The translations under genes were made by a program, and so were the position numbers. This document shows, piece after piece, positions 21,217-30,920 of a DNA stretch of 36,222 nt. This DNA comes from Nymphaea colorata (Eukaryota; Streptophyta; Magnoliopsida; Nymphaeales; Nymphaeaceae). The notes under the pieces are model-generated. The model saw only the letters and a list, made by a program, of their open reading frames with translations. It did no database searches and had not been told where the DNA came from. The stretch lies in the NCBI RefSeq assembly GCF_008831285.2, contig NC_045145.1, positions 2,296,001 through 2,332,222 of the forward strand. Direction: 5' to 3'. Numbering within the stretch: position 1 is the first letter of the stretch; the number at the start of each line of letters is the position of its first letter.

Positions 21217-21684
21217 GATCACCAGGTAGAAGTGGCTGCCAAAGAACACACACAGCAGCAGTAACCTAGAGAAGAGGTGAGATGACGCAGTCGGGGATCA
21301 ACGGCGGAAGCGGCGGGAGCAGCAGGACGCGGCGGAAGCAGAGGGCGGCGCTTGGCAGCGCACGCCGAGAAGAGGCGACGGCGTCGGACGTCGGCGTCGG
21401 TGGTCGGACGTCGGCAGAGGCGTCAGCAGAGACGTTGGCGTCGGCAGTCACGACACCAGCGACGCAGCAGCGGTCACAGCCACGGCGGGGCAGCGACGGA
21501 GGCAGTCACGCGGCCACGGTGCGGCGACAACGGCGGTGGTCACGGTCATGGTGCGGCGACAGCAGCGGCGGCGGTGGTGGTAGCGACGGCGACGGTGGTA
21601 GCGGCGGCGGCAGTCAGGGTTGGAACTTCACAACCATAGAAAAAACAGATTTTGTTTTCTCCAAGTCCGACGACTCTGATACCA
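21217..21684 (-). other. GC-rich untranslated leader and primer site of the copia element
   Basis: The leader between the 5' LTR and gag is unusually GC-rich (about 21282-21620) with CGG, GGC and GTCGGC triplet runs, unlike the AT-rich LTR and flanks. The primer site is at its right end: 21674-21684 reads TGGTATCAGAG on the minus strand, complementary to the 3' end of initiator tRNA-Met. Long open frames on the + strand here are products of the triplet composition. Confidence 0.85.
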
Positions 21685-21924
21685 TGTAGAAACAAAATGT
21701 GCACGAGAGTAGAATAAAGCACACAGATGTAACGTGGAAAACCCTCAACTTGAGGGAAGAAAAACCACGGGTGAGGAGGTCTGGTGCCCACTAGCCTCCA
21801 GACACTCTCTCTCTTCAACACTTCATTAACTCAAAGATTAGGGTTTACAGAGGTATAAGTAGTCCTAATTAGGACAAACCGGATCGGGTACGGATCCGGA
21901 CCCGAACAACAAAACCCGTCAACA
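21685..21924 (-). repeat. 5' LTR of the complete copia element
   Basis: 240 bp with TG...CA ends, identical to 16652-16891 except at five positions. It holds the element promoter by position; TATAAGTAG-like sequence occurs near 21855 on the + strand, but I do not assign a TATA box. The downstream boundary is fixed by the primer site. Confidence 0.95.
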
Positions 21925-23811
21925 TAGGCCAAGAAATTGTTATCAAACCGTATGCAGGTATATAACTTGGTATAATCACTAATATGCTCTCTATACGTAT
22001 ATAACCATCAAGGCAGTTGTGGTTTAATATATTATAGAGTTAGACCAGAATAATATCTTGATTAGACTTTAGAGTGTTATAATACATGTTATAAAGGTTT
22101 GGTATTAATAACCGAATCTAAAGGTATACTAATAAAAATAATTGTGCTTATTGATGTCAGTTATAATCTTTGTGCCTATGAGTGAAACTCATTAAGACGT
22201 GCCACAAGATAATTTGTGTTTTAGTTGCCCATATTAGACTAGGATAACCATAATGTTGTGATAGCATGTTGCATTCAGATATTTTTAGACGGTATTAGGT
22301 CTCAGATGATCTTGTTATAACAACCTCCAGTCTATGTACAATACCACTTTTGGTGAACCGAAATCACAAGAAAGTGTATTCTATGTTTGTACAAGGGTTG
22401 ATATATTCAGAGTCTGCCAAACAAACTCCATTCTTATTAATCCATGGTTTTATAAGGAGATCTGGAACAGATCTCCTTATACCCGATGCCACGGTTTATT
22501 TACAACGAGTGTCACGTGCAGAAGGTATCAAAACACTTAAAACTCATGGATACAGTCTAATCCACATAGGTTTAATTGTTGTAAAAATCAGACCATGTAG
22601 TAGTACAATAATTGTGATTGTAAGGTTCCAATATACTGCAATATATTGGAACGGAATGTTATTATGTATATAATGTGCTATTGTTATTATATACATAATA
22701 ACTCGGTTGTTATACTATTTGAACTACAATGCATGTTTTTAAACATTTAAGTGTTTTTCTTAAGAAACTAGTTAGGAATAATATGGTTGTACTTATAAGT
22801 ACATATGTCTGTATTATATGTATTATTATGGGTTTTGTCAGAAGGTTATAGACCAAAGTTATATACGTATTAACAAGGATAAAGCTCCATCCCAACTTGT
22901 TAAGCAGTGAAGCGCCTTAGGCCCCTAACAGTAGTGTTATAACAACAATTACAAAAGGGTGCCAAGTTTAAGAGACTATATGAATAAGCCGATGATAGTT
23001 CCCTTCATCGGCTTACTCCAGACGTCTGATATGAAGTAACAAGTTATATATAGTTATATACCGTTATATATAACAATAGTGAGTATAACTCTATATTAAA
23101 GTAAGCCGATGAGTGTTGAAGGTACATATGACGGTGACTGTGTTATAAGGGGCATTATGACACTAAAGTGGGTGCCCAGGGGACTTCATGCACCTCTGTT
23201 CTCATATATGTATAATCATTTGTCCCATGTATTCAACTTACATATATTACTATACTGTATACAACTTACTATACTATGTTCACTGAACAAACGGTAAGTG
23301 TATATATGTATGTACTTGGTAGTTGTTTTCTGTTCAACTACTGGGGGCCACATTTTTCCATCAACTCCTGAATTTTGAACAAGGTCTTTTTCCATTTCCT
23401 GGCTTGAAAAAGTCGTATTTGGCGATAGGAGCCATTAAGAATAGTTCGTGTAATTGCTACCAGATTTTATATGAGCGTCATGTATAATGTATATTTTACC
23501 GAGGTGCGAAGTTATGGGTTGCGTCCAGGCTGATGATAGAAGATTCATAAACCGAAATGTTGGTTGCTCCAAAAGTGCATCTCGATACATGAATGATGAA
23601 GAGGTCTTTCTAATTTTAATTTTGTTGCTAGGTAATCTGAAGGAATAAAGCAATGATTTCATAATTATTTGGATAGTTTTTTAACAAATTAATACTCTGA
23701 AAAGTGATACTTCATATGAATGTGTTACGCGCAAGAATACCTTGACACTCTAAATGTCTATGTTTCATACTTGCAAGCAAGTATAGGTCTTGAATTTCTT
23801 ATTTCATGCAG
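21925..23811. other. AT-rich region with hairpin and repeated motifs; no gene
   Basis: The first five bases are the right target duplication. From 21930 to about 23340 the DNA is AT-rich with many TTATAA and TATATA words and no supported protein. It contains the second copy of the 23-base repeat (22957-22979), a perfect hairpin (22985-23015), the 12-base palindrome GTTATATATAAC (about 23063) and a third TAAGCCGATGA (about 23103). From 23340 to 23811 nothing is recognised beyond possible intron sequence leading to the exon at 23812. Confidence 0.5.
22985..23015. repeat. Hairpin with 11-bp arms
   Basis: TAAGCCGATGA and TCATCGGCTTA are perfect inverted arms around nine bases. The arm sequence recurs at about 23103 on the + strand. 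Confidence 0.9.
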
Positions 23812-23999
23812 GTTACGGGCATTTAGCACTTCTGGAACAGTCAAGAACAAGGCAGGTGAATGTTCAGATTGTGGATGCATTACGCTTTGGGGATGAGGGG
23901 AAGGCTTCTGGTTTGCTTTGGAATAGTGACTGCAAACAGTTATCTGCTGAGGATCTTCTCCCCATTCTTGGGTACTGTTCAACAGCCCCTAAGCCACTG
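23812..23999 (+). pseudogene. Orphan exon of an unidentified host gene
   Basis: An AG acceptor (TTTCATGCAG, ending at 23811) and a GT donor (CTG followed by GTAGGT) bound 188 bases with a single open frame that begins with two bases of a split codon. The peptide reads (G)YGHLALLEQSRTRQVNVQIV, then DALRFGDEGKASGLLWN and SAEDLLPILGYC. It has no stop and looks like a conserved globular segment. I do not recognise the family. No neighbouring exons of the same protein are evident within several kilobases, so it is probably a fragment, although an exon of a functional gene with long introns cannot be excluded. Confidence 0.5.
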
Positions 24000-24642
24000 G
24001 TAGGTTATTAACTTCTCTGATTCTTGCCCCTTATTACTAAACATTTTTTCCTGATATTGACTAAAGCTTTATATGATTCTTCTCATTACTATTCATAAAT
24101 TTATCACGCATCCACCTTCTATTGATCTTATTCCAGAAAAATTGTTCCGGTTCAAAGTGGGTAGAAAAATAATTTAGGTGCAAAACCTTTGGTGTGTTTT
24201 GCGGCCTGGAATTTTGTTTTTGCTATTTGATAAAACAGGAAAAACATTTTGGGTTAAAATGTTAGTGTTGGGCTGCTTGTGTTATCTTACATTTCTGTGA
24301 ATAACAAGCTTTACAAACTTAAGTAAACAAATAAATCACAAACCTTGGGCTTAAATTATTTCACAACAGTATTTTTCAGTTTAATAACTAATATATCCTG
24401 TTAGCACTAAAATAAACTAGGTGGTGTTAAATATATTTTATGTTGTTAGGGGGAGTTCGGATGTCCCAAGCCACAAAGAAATATGTACCTTTTCTTCTGA
24501 GTTTCCAATTACTGATCTTCCTTCTTCATCTCCTCCCATTGTTCTTTAGCTATTTTAGATTACAAATGCTCTTCGTATTTAGGCAGATCTTCCTTTCGGA
24601 TGCAAAGTCTAATTGACAAGCATGCACAGATAAGGTCACAAC
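24000..24642. other. No feature recognised
   Basis: AT-rich sequence after the exon donor. There is no coding frame, repeat pair or retroelement motif that I can support. Confidence 0.5.
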
Positions 24643-25491
24643 CAATGTTATCACTGGCGTATCGTATCGCGTATCGGTCGGGCCGACCTATATGCCGTAT
24701 CATAAATGTATCATAACGTATCATTTAATTAATTTTTTAATTTGTAAAAATATTTAAAAAATTATAAAAAATACAAAAAAATCAGAAAAGTTCTAAAAAA
24801 ATCCGAAAAATAAGCAAAAATCAGAAAAAATCAAGAAAAATGTATTTAAAGAAACATTCATCATTCATGTATATAAAATATGAACTATGAAAGTATGAAG
24901 TATGAATATGAACAACAAATTCCAAAATAAGAAATCAGACATTAAAAAAACAAAATAACATACTAAGCAGCCGAAGAGTATTTGATTACATCACAATTCA
25001 TAAGTTCAGAAGTCAAAACATATAGACATAGTTATCATCTTTCATGATTCAACAAAAAGCCTGGTCAATTGTCATCTGCATCATCATCTTCATTTTCTTC
25101 ATTAAGTGTTTCTTCTATCCCCTCTGTTGCAAACGGAATGTCAGCAAAAAACCAAAAAACCCTCTTTCTCCAAGCTTCCCACCGTGCCCTCTACGAGAAA
25201 GAAACCTTCTCACGGGCAACACTTGATGCAAATGACGAAAATCTCTCCCTCCCACGTCTCTTGAAGTGTTTAGAAACAAGAAAAGAGAGAGAGAGAAGAG
25301 CGTATATACAAGAAGATGCAAAAAAGGGGACATTGGGGCCCTTTTCTTAAAAATTTCCCCGTATCACACGATACGGGCGATATGCCTACGATACATGGCC
25401 GTATCGTGTATCGTAGGCATATAGGTCTTTAAGACCTATACGATACCTATCGTACGATACGCGTCCGTATCATACGATACAGACAACATTG
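24643..25491. mobile_element. Foldback/MITE-like DNA element with GATACG-rich ends
   Basis: The ends CAATGTTATC (24643-24652) and GACAACATTG (25482-25491) are inverted repeats with one mismatch. Both are followed inward by clusters of CGTATCG/CGATACG words (24657-24725 and 25368-25480). The right end also contains a perfect 16-bp-arm palindrome (25380-25422, 11-base loop) and a 10-bp-arm palindrome (25420-25440). The middle is an A-rich stretch with repeated AAAAATCAGAAAA words and no transposase. No target duplication is seen. The structure suggests a non-autonomous foldback DNA transposon. The superfamily is not identified. Confidence 0.65.
25380..25422. repeat. Large palindrome, 16-bp arms
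   Basis: ATATGCCTACGATACA and TGTATCGTAGGCATAT are perfect inverted arms around 11 bases. It directly adjoins a second palindrome, TATAGGTCTT-T-AAGACCTATA, at 25420-25440. Confidence 0.95.
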
Positions 25492-25496
25492 AAAGA

Positions 25497-26265
25497 AAGT
25501 ACAATCTTGACTTGTTGAAAGAGATGGGGAAACTTGGCTGACCCGACAATATCATACTCCAATGGATTTCATAAGATCAGTATTAAAATGGGAAGCTGCT
25601 TCATGATGAAGCTAAAGGGAAACATCAGAGCGGTTAGTTGGGATTATCTAACTCTCATTAGACCCGACATCACCTTTACCGTGAATGTGATGAGTCAATT
25701 CATGCATGCTGCTACTAATGCTCATTGGGAAGCTGCTGAAAGAATCTTGTGCTATCTGAAGAAGAATCCTAGTACAGGCCTTCTATATGTGAGACAAGAT
25801 CAGCTGAACATTGAAGGATATTTTGATGCTAACTGGGTTGACTGCATTGATACAAGGTCTACCATTAGTTATTGTGTCTATTTGGGAGGTAACTTGGTGG
25901 TGTGGAGAAGTAAAAGGAAAAATGTTTGTTCCCGTTCGAGTGTCGAGGCTGAGTACCGTGTTGTAGCCATGGAAGTTTCTAAAATTATTGTGGCTGAAAG
26001 TGTTGATAGTTGATACCTATGAAGATATACTGCGATAATAAGTCAGATATAAATCTTGCAAACAATCCAGTGTTACATGATAGGACCAAGCATGTGGAGA
26101 TTGATGACGTTTCATTCGTGAGAGAATTGACTCCGAAGAGCTTGTCTTACCATATATGAAGTCTGATGGTCAAGTTGCAAATGTGTGAACAAAAGCTTTG
26201 TTGTCTACTCAGTTTGAGAAGAATGTAAGCAAGTTGGGCATGTTTGACCCCAACTTGAGGGAGAA
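25497..26265 (+). pseudogene. Copia RT end and RNase H, decayed
   Basis: RKYNLDLLKEMGKLG starts at the left edge, followed by frame breaks around 25540-25640. The longest frame (to 26013) holds RPDITFTVNVMSQFMHAATN, ILCYLKKNPSTGLLYV, and RNase H sequence GYFDANWVD, LGGNLVVWRSKRKNVCSRSS and VEAEYRVVA. After a stop and frame change, MKIYCDNKSDINLANNPVLH and DRTKHVEID continue to about 26200, with another stop (TGA at 26186-26188) replacing a residue of the ADVLTKA motif. The aspartate of the YSDA motif is kept as YFDA. It is non-functional. Confidence 0.88.
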
Positions 26266-26515
26266 TGTTAACGAGTTTGTATCTAGACGGGTCGCTGGTC
26301 CAGACCAGACCTGTCCAACTCTTAAGTGTGGTGACCATCGTCACTTAAGAGGGGTGTTTTTAACCCTAATTTGATTTTTAATGAAATTAAGAGAGTGAGA
26401 GGACTGCAGCTAGTGAGGTTGTTCATTCACCTCTGTCGTGTTTTTCCTTCAGTTTTGAAGGGTTTTCCATATTAAATCAATGTTTCTCCTCTTCTTCGAT
26501 ATCCATAATTCTACA
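26266..26515 (+). repeat. 3' LTR of the copia fragment
   Basis: The polypurine tract ACTTGAGGGAGAA precedes TGTTAACGAG. The right end ATTCTACA matches the terminus of the complete copia LTR. Length is 250 bp. The remainder has diverged well beyond the 2% seen between the two LTRs at 16652 and 21685. Confidence 0.8.
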
Positions 26516-27159
26516 CCTATAAATTGGAATTGATCATTTTCATTCACCCTTGTGCACCATTGCCATGCTTGCAAAACAATATAATTCTATCATAATCTTT
26601 AGAAAAAAATGGAAACCTAAGGTGACAAGGAGAGACCTCATATCGCAATCTCCCAAATACAACATTCATGAAGAGCTTCAATCTAATCATTCATAAATTC
26701 AAACCACTTCTTGGAATTGGTAGTTTGATAAAATGTAATTGATCCATCACTCCTCATTCATAGCAGCTAAGAATGATTGAAATTCTATGGGAAAATTGTC
26801 ATCCCACCCATTTTTCAATTGGATGACGAGAACATATAGAACAACAAAAATCGAGGACATGAGACAAAGTTGAAGAAGTAGGTGTTGAACAGGAACTGTT
26901 GGCAAGATCAAGGTTTCTCTCCCTCAACAAGTGTGAGTGATACCCTTGAATCTACTTAATGCTAACGGGCTTTCTTGGGAGACTAACTCCAGAACTTATG
27001 TAGCATGTCCTTGTTGTTGTGGGCACTTGTAGTAACAACCCCCCCTCAATACTAGCAAAGGGTTTTGCATTCAGCCATGGTTAATAGACCCTAACCATTG
27101 GTCTTGATCCATGACTCTCTTCATAGCACTAACCAAATTTCAGTTCATCTAAAACAACA
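26516..27159. other. No feature recognised
   Basis: Unassigned DNA. Several A-rich and C-run stretches are present, but no coding frame or repeat pair that I can support. Confidence 0.45.
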
Positions 27160-27570
27160 TTATGCAACATTTTCACCAATTTGCGAACAGGGTTGTATCA
27201 TTGGCACCATCATCCTTTATACTCATCAGCATAACCCACAAGCCTATACATGAAAGCTCTGTCTTGAAATTTAGGTGTCTAGTGTCTAGGATCCATCAAT
27301 ATGTACATAACGAGCACTTCCAAAAACATGCAAGTAATAAAAAGTTTGATGGACGCCAAACAATGTACAATATTGAGTTTTATCTTCAAACTACATCATA
27401 CGTAATCTGATGATCAAATATACGACAATATGAAATGCTTCTACGTTATAAGGAGATGAGGAGATCAGTCTCATGCATGCTCTTTGCACTTTCAAGTTCA
27501 ACAATGTGCTTATGTTTCCGTTTAATAATCCCATGTTGTTAAGGTGTATGCATATAAGATACCATCTATA
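27160..27570 (-). pseudogene. Copia integrase relic, second part
   Basis: On the minus strand, HTP-stop-QHGIIKRKHKHIVELESA (about 27555-27490) is the integrase glutamate region; the stop replaces the first glutamine (CAA to TAA). Further along, VFGSARYVHID-like sequence (about 27335-27300) and a VGYADEYKG-like stretch (about 27243-27215) match the conserved VFGC and GYS..KGY motifs of the copia integrase C-terminal part. Frames change several times and stops are frequent. It is a much older relic than the other copia elements here and continues the piece at 28262-28500. Confidence 0.7.
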
Positions 27571-27814
27571 CAACACAAACACTTCTAAAAGATAGAAGTA
27601 CCATGTTGAGATGACACGACACTGGTGCTAGTACTGCACACTGCTTGGACATGACAGACTTAATTTTTTGTAATTTTTTTGATATATTTTTTTAGTTTTT
27701 GATCTATTTTATAGCATTTTTTCAGTAATATATATTTTATAAATGTAAACAATGAATTTATATGTTTATTGGCTTAAAATTTTATTTTATATGTACACAC
27801 ACACACAAACACAC

Positions 27815-27854
<40 letters not shown>

Positions 27855-28092
27855 CAAATTGAATGGTAACTCTAGCTTTTTAGAGTCACCCCGCCATCTA
27901 ACCAGGACCATCTGATCTAGCAGGATGGATGGTTAAGAAAAAAGAAAAAGAAAAAGAAAAAGATGATGAACATTTTCATCATCTAGTATTAATTCTCACT
28001 TTTTTCTCCATGCTTTTCTCTCAACTATCCATTTACATCAAATGGATCACCCTAGTTAGATGGTTGGGTAACTCTAGATAGCCAAAGTCATC

Positions 28093-28162
<70 letters not shown>

Positions 28163-28261
28163 TGTGTGTGTGTGTGTACAGGTAGTACTCGTACTAGTAC
28201 CTGGACTACGTATCTATACCCATGTGACATAGGACACCATTCTCCCTTGTTTCTTTACTGA
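27571..28261. repeat. MITE-like insert flanked by mirrored microsatellites
   Basis: From left to right: (AC)n at 27793-27815, (TA)n to 27852, a core of about 243 bp (27853-28095), (AT)n at 28096-28159 and (GT)n at 28160-28177. The core has imperfect terminal inverted repeats: 27880-27903 (TTAGAGTCACCCCGCCATCT) pairs with 28054-28080 (reverse complement reads CTAGAGTTACCCAACCATCT). The AT flanks fit insertion into TA sites, as in Tc1/mariner-type MITEs. The core also has an AAAAG pentamer run at about 27932-27961. The whole block interrupts the copia integrase relic. Confidence 0.7.
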
Positions 28262-28500
28262 AAATATATTATATGAAGTCACTAGATATAAATTCACCCC
28301 ATCCATCATATTGGGAAAATTGGGCAGACTTGGAGAAATGATTTTTCGAAAAAGGTGAGATGAGAAAAAATTTTGAATTCATTTTCATGAAACATATCCA
28401 GGTATAACAAAAATAATTATCAACATAAATCATACTATATCGACTTCCAGAGACATGAACAATGAGATATGGCCCCACATCAAAATATACAGTCTAACAA
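28262..28500 (-). pseudogene. Copia integrase relic, first part
   Basis: On the minus strand, GPYLIVHVSGSRYSMIYVDN and YTWICFMKMNSKFF are the start of a copia integrase core. They match the usual pattern of WGP, then SGSRY, a D(D/N)Y pair and TW..FMK. Just upstream, FDV is followed directly by G, so the conserved tryptophan codon of DVWGP appears lost. GWGEFISSDF near 28290 stands where the second catalytic aspartate region should be. The frame then runs into the microsatellite block, and the integrase continues at 27570 on the other side. Confidence 0.75.
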
Positions 28501-29210
28501 GGCCTTGAACATATTTTATTTGCTAAAGGGATGATGTGGCATCCGAATGAGACGTTGACAAGCATGAGGCCATGGGTGAAGCCCTTCTAGCAAGCATAGG
28601 AGAGCAATGCTTTGAGAGATGCTGGTGACAGCTAGAAGAGCTCTATTGCAAAGTTGCAACACGTGATAAACAAAACACCTCTCTGGAGAGCTCACAGGGT
28701 GAGTTGCACCTCAAAGACCAATGAAGGATCTAGTGGGACTGGCTTGTATGATTGTATCACATTGGGATTTGACAAGAAGAAAGGAAAGGGTGATAAAGAT
28801 GGAAATACACCAGAAAGACAAATCTTAATGGTAAGTTATTGGGCTTAATTATGGAGGGCACCCAATTACAATGAAAAGCAACCAATAAGAAGGCAAGTAT
28901 TTAGAACAAAATAACAAGAAATCTCAAGAGTGCAAGTTCAAAGAGGGCTCTCCCATTGGTTGAGCTAGGTGTTGGCGGCAAAAAAGGAGTTTCCTTCTTG
29001 GCATGATCACATTGGCTCAAACAAGGGAGAGCACCTACAATCTAGGAACTTTCCAAGTTGGCTAACTGGGCTGACAATCCTAGGCACTACAATATGTGGG
29101 AGTGGGTCCCACACCTTGCTGAGGTTGGGTGCAGCTGGGCCTAGGAATGTATGGGTCGACTCAACTCGGGTTCGACTTGTACTTACTCATTTATGCTCAA
29201 CTTGAGCCAC
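28501..29210. other. No feature recognised
   Basis: Short frames only. Composition is less AT-rich than the neighbours, but no protein family or repeat is identifiable. Confidence 0.45.
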
Positions 29211-29810
29211 CTACTTGATTAACTGGCCAACCTTGAGAAGAATGGGGGAGCCAACAGATGGTTGGAACATTATTGCAATGGATCGCCAACCACGCAGAGA
29301 TTTTAGTCCTGCAAATTTATGCGGCACCACTGTCACAAACTGGAAACTGAAATCCAGAATGGGTTGTGTAGAAAGTGGAGAAGTAGGGAAAGATCGTGAA
29401 GCAGATGGGCTTGAGGCACATGGGCTTGAGACACGAGGGGAAAGCTCACGAACTCTAGAGCCTGGAACCTCAACTCCCTCAGATAATCCGCTACGCATCC
29501 AATTCTTGGACCGACACCACTGCACCATTTGAGAGATAGCTGGTGCCCAAGCTGATATGATTGTGCCTTGCTCTTGGAATCGATTCTCTGCAATATCGCC
29601 TTTGGAGGAACCTCTGGTTTGGGACTCCGAAGGCCCCCTGACCTTTCCTTTTGTAGCAACCATTGACATTTTCTTGCTCTGTTTGTCTTTGGACACTGAT
29701 AGTCATATCTGAGATTTCGCTCAACCACCTTCTTATCAAGAAGTTTATGAAAAAGGAAACCAAACATAACTTGTAAATGTGCGCCACTGCAAAAAAATGC
29801 ACTGGTTGAA
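29211..29810 (-). other. Unrecognised open stretch
   Basis: The minus strand holds a 161-residue open frame (29211-29696) and overlapping frames up to about 29800. The peptide is rich in serine, proline and basic residues, with no motif I recognise and no clear splice structure. The + strand is also open for 105 residues here, which suggests that composition rather than selection keeps the frames open. It may be retroelement gag or linker debris. I assign no function. Confidence 0.25.
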
Positions 29811-30340
29811 AAACTTAACCCATTATCAGTTATTTATAGAAAGATAGTCCTTTAGTTTATTACAACTAACAAATTCTCTTTCCACGGATCAAGAAAAACA
29901 TGGGGTTATAAGATCATTGTGCAGTGCATCAAGCAAATACAGAAGGCTAATGTTCAAGCATTTGGCAGATTTATATGATAAACTCTAAAAAACTACCGTG
30001 GAAAAAAAACTTGTCAGTTATTATAGGATATCTGAAATCAGAGCATGCCCATCAATAAAATCTTGAAAGTGAAGAAACATAGAGAAGATAGTGTTGTTGG
30101 CATCAAACAGTCCAATTCTCTTAAAAAAACCTACAACAGTACAACCATTGACTGAAGTTGAAGTGTTTATCGAGATTTCCAGCCAACCTTCCTGTTGTAA
30201 AAGAGAGGTCTAGATTGCAAGAAAAAATAGAGTAAAGTGTAAACAGTCACTCTGTAAACAGATATGTGTTCGTGATATCAAGAGAGTCACTAGAAAAATA
30301 AACTGACATATGGAAAAAACAGAGAAACCAAATCACATAG
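29811..30340. other. No feature recognised
   Basis: AT-rich sequence without a supported gene, repeat or retroelement motif. Confidence 0.45.
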
Positions 30341-30920
30341 AAGACACCCAAATTACGTGGTTCGGATAGACTGTTTGCCTTCCTACATCCACGGGGAGAA
30401 ACCAGCAGGATTCATATTATATGAAGCACCAAAATACAGTGAGATTCAAGAAACCAAAACAGATAAATCCCCTTACAAATAACAATGCTACGTTGTGACA
30501 TTCAGCCCCCAAAAACCCTCTTTCTTCTGCGTGTTTCTCCTCTCTTGAAAAACTGAAAAACATACCTGTTTTTAATGCAATAGAAAAATAACTGCCCAAA
30601 AAAAATTGCAGCGAGAGAGTTGGTAGTGGAGGCTCCATGTTTACGGCCACTCCTTGAGAGGCTACACCAAAGTTGCAGGCCACTCATTGAGACACTCCAC
30701 CAAAGTCGCATACCACAAAATGAAGGCAAGAGGCAAAAAAAGGGGAAAGAAGTCGAACCCTTACATAAAGCAAAAGTATGGTGTTTGAAAAAAGACACAA
30801 ATGCCCATTGTTGACTTGCATATGACCAAGTAAAAAATAATAACAAAAAACAAAACTATCCCTCACGAATGGTACAACCGTTCCTTACACATATGGACAA
30901 GTACCTAAACAACAAAACTG
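30341..30920 (-). repeat. Possible retroelement LTR fragment
   Basis: The + strand reads ATTACGTGGTTCGG (about 30352-30365) and CCTACATCCACGGGGAGA (about 30382-30399), a pair of words common in plant copia-type LTRs. The complete copia LTR has a comparable ACGTGG...CCACGG arrangement at 16700-16736. Downstream, a 32-base unit is imperfectly repeated (30645-30676 and 30678-30709). No LTR ends, primer site or polypurine tract could be fixed, so both borders and strand are guesses. Confidence 0.3.

Larger units (their letters stand above)
16652..21924 (-). mobile_element. Structurally complete Ty1/copia element with target duplication
   Basis: Both LTRs are 240 bp with TG...CA ends. The target-site duplication TAGGC is exact (16647-16651 and 21925-21929). 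The primer site for initiator tRNA-Met (TGGTATCAGAG) lies beside the 5' LTR, and a polypurine tract beside the 3' LTR. The internal region encodes gag, protease, integrase, RT and RNase H in copia order. The LTRs differ at five of 240 positions (about 98% identical), so the insertion is the youngest dated by sequence here. Only four lesions break the polyprotein: three in-frame stops and one frameshift in a G run. Total length is 5273 bp. Confidence 0.96.
25492..26515 (+). mobile_element. 5'-truncated copia fragment with 3' LTR
   Basis: RT/RNase H sequence begins abruptly at the foldback element border and ends in a polypurine tract and LTR. Its protein and LTR ends (TGTTAACGAG...ATTCTACA) resemble those of the complete copia element (TGTTGACGGG...TTTCTACA), so it is an older member of the same or a sister family. 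Everything upstream of the RT thumb is missing. Confidence 0.88.

Noticed and set aside
21282-21689. 135-residue open frame on the + strand, rich in Gly, Ser and Arg
   Set aside because: It is antisense to the copia leader and arises from GC-rich triplet repeats. It has no domain, and a second frame is equally open.
22350-22673. 107-residue + strand frame in the AT-rich region
   Set aside because: Two overlapping frames are open, with no motif and no conserved-looking composition.
29211-29696. 161-residue minus-strand frame as a host gene
   Set aside because: There is no recognisable domain or splice structure, and the opposite strand is open too. Kept only as an unrecognised stretch.
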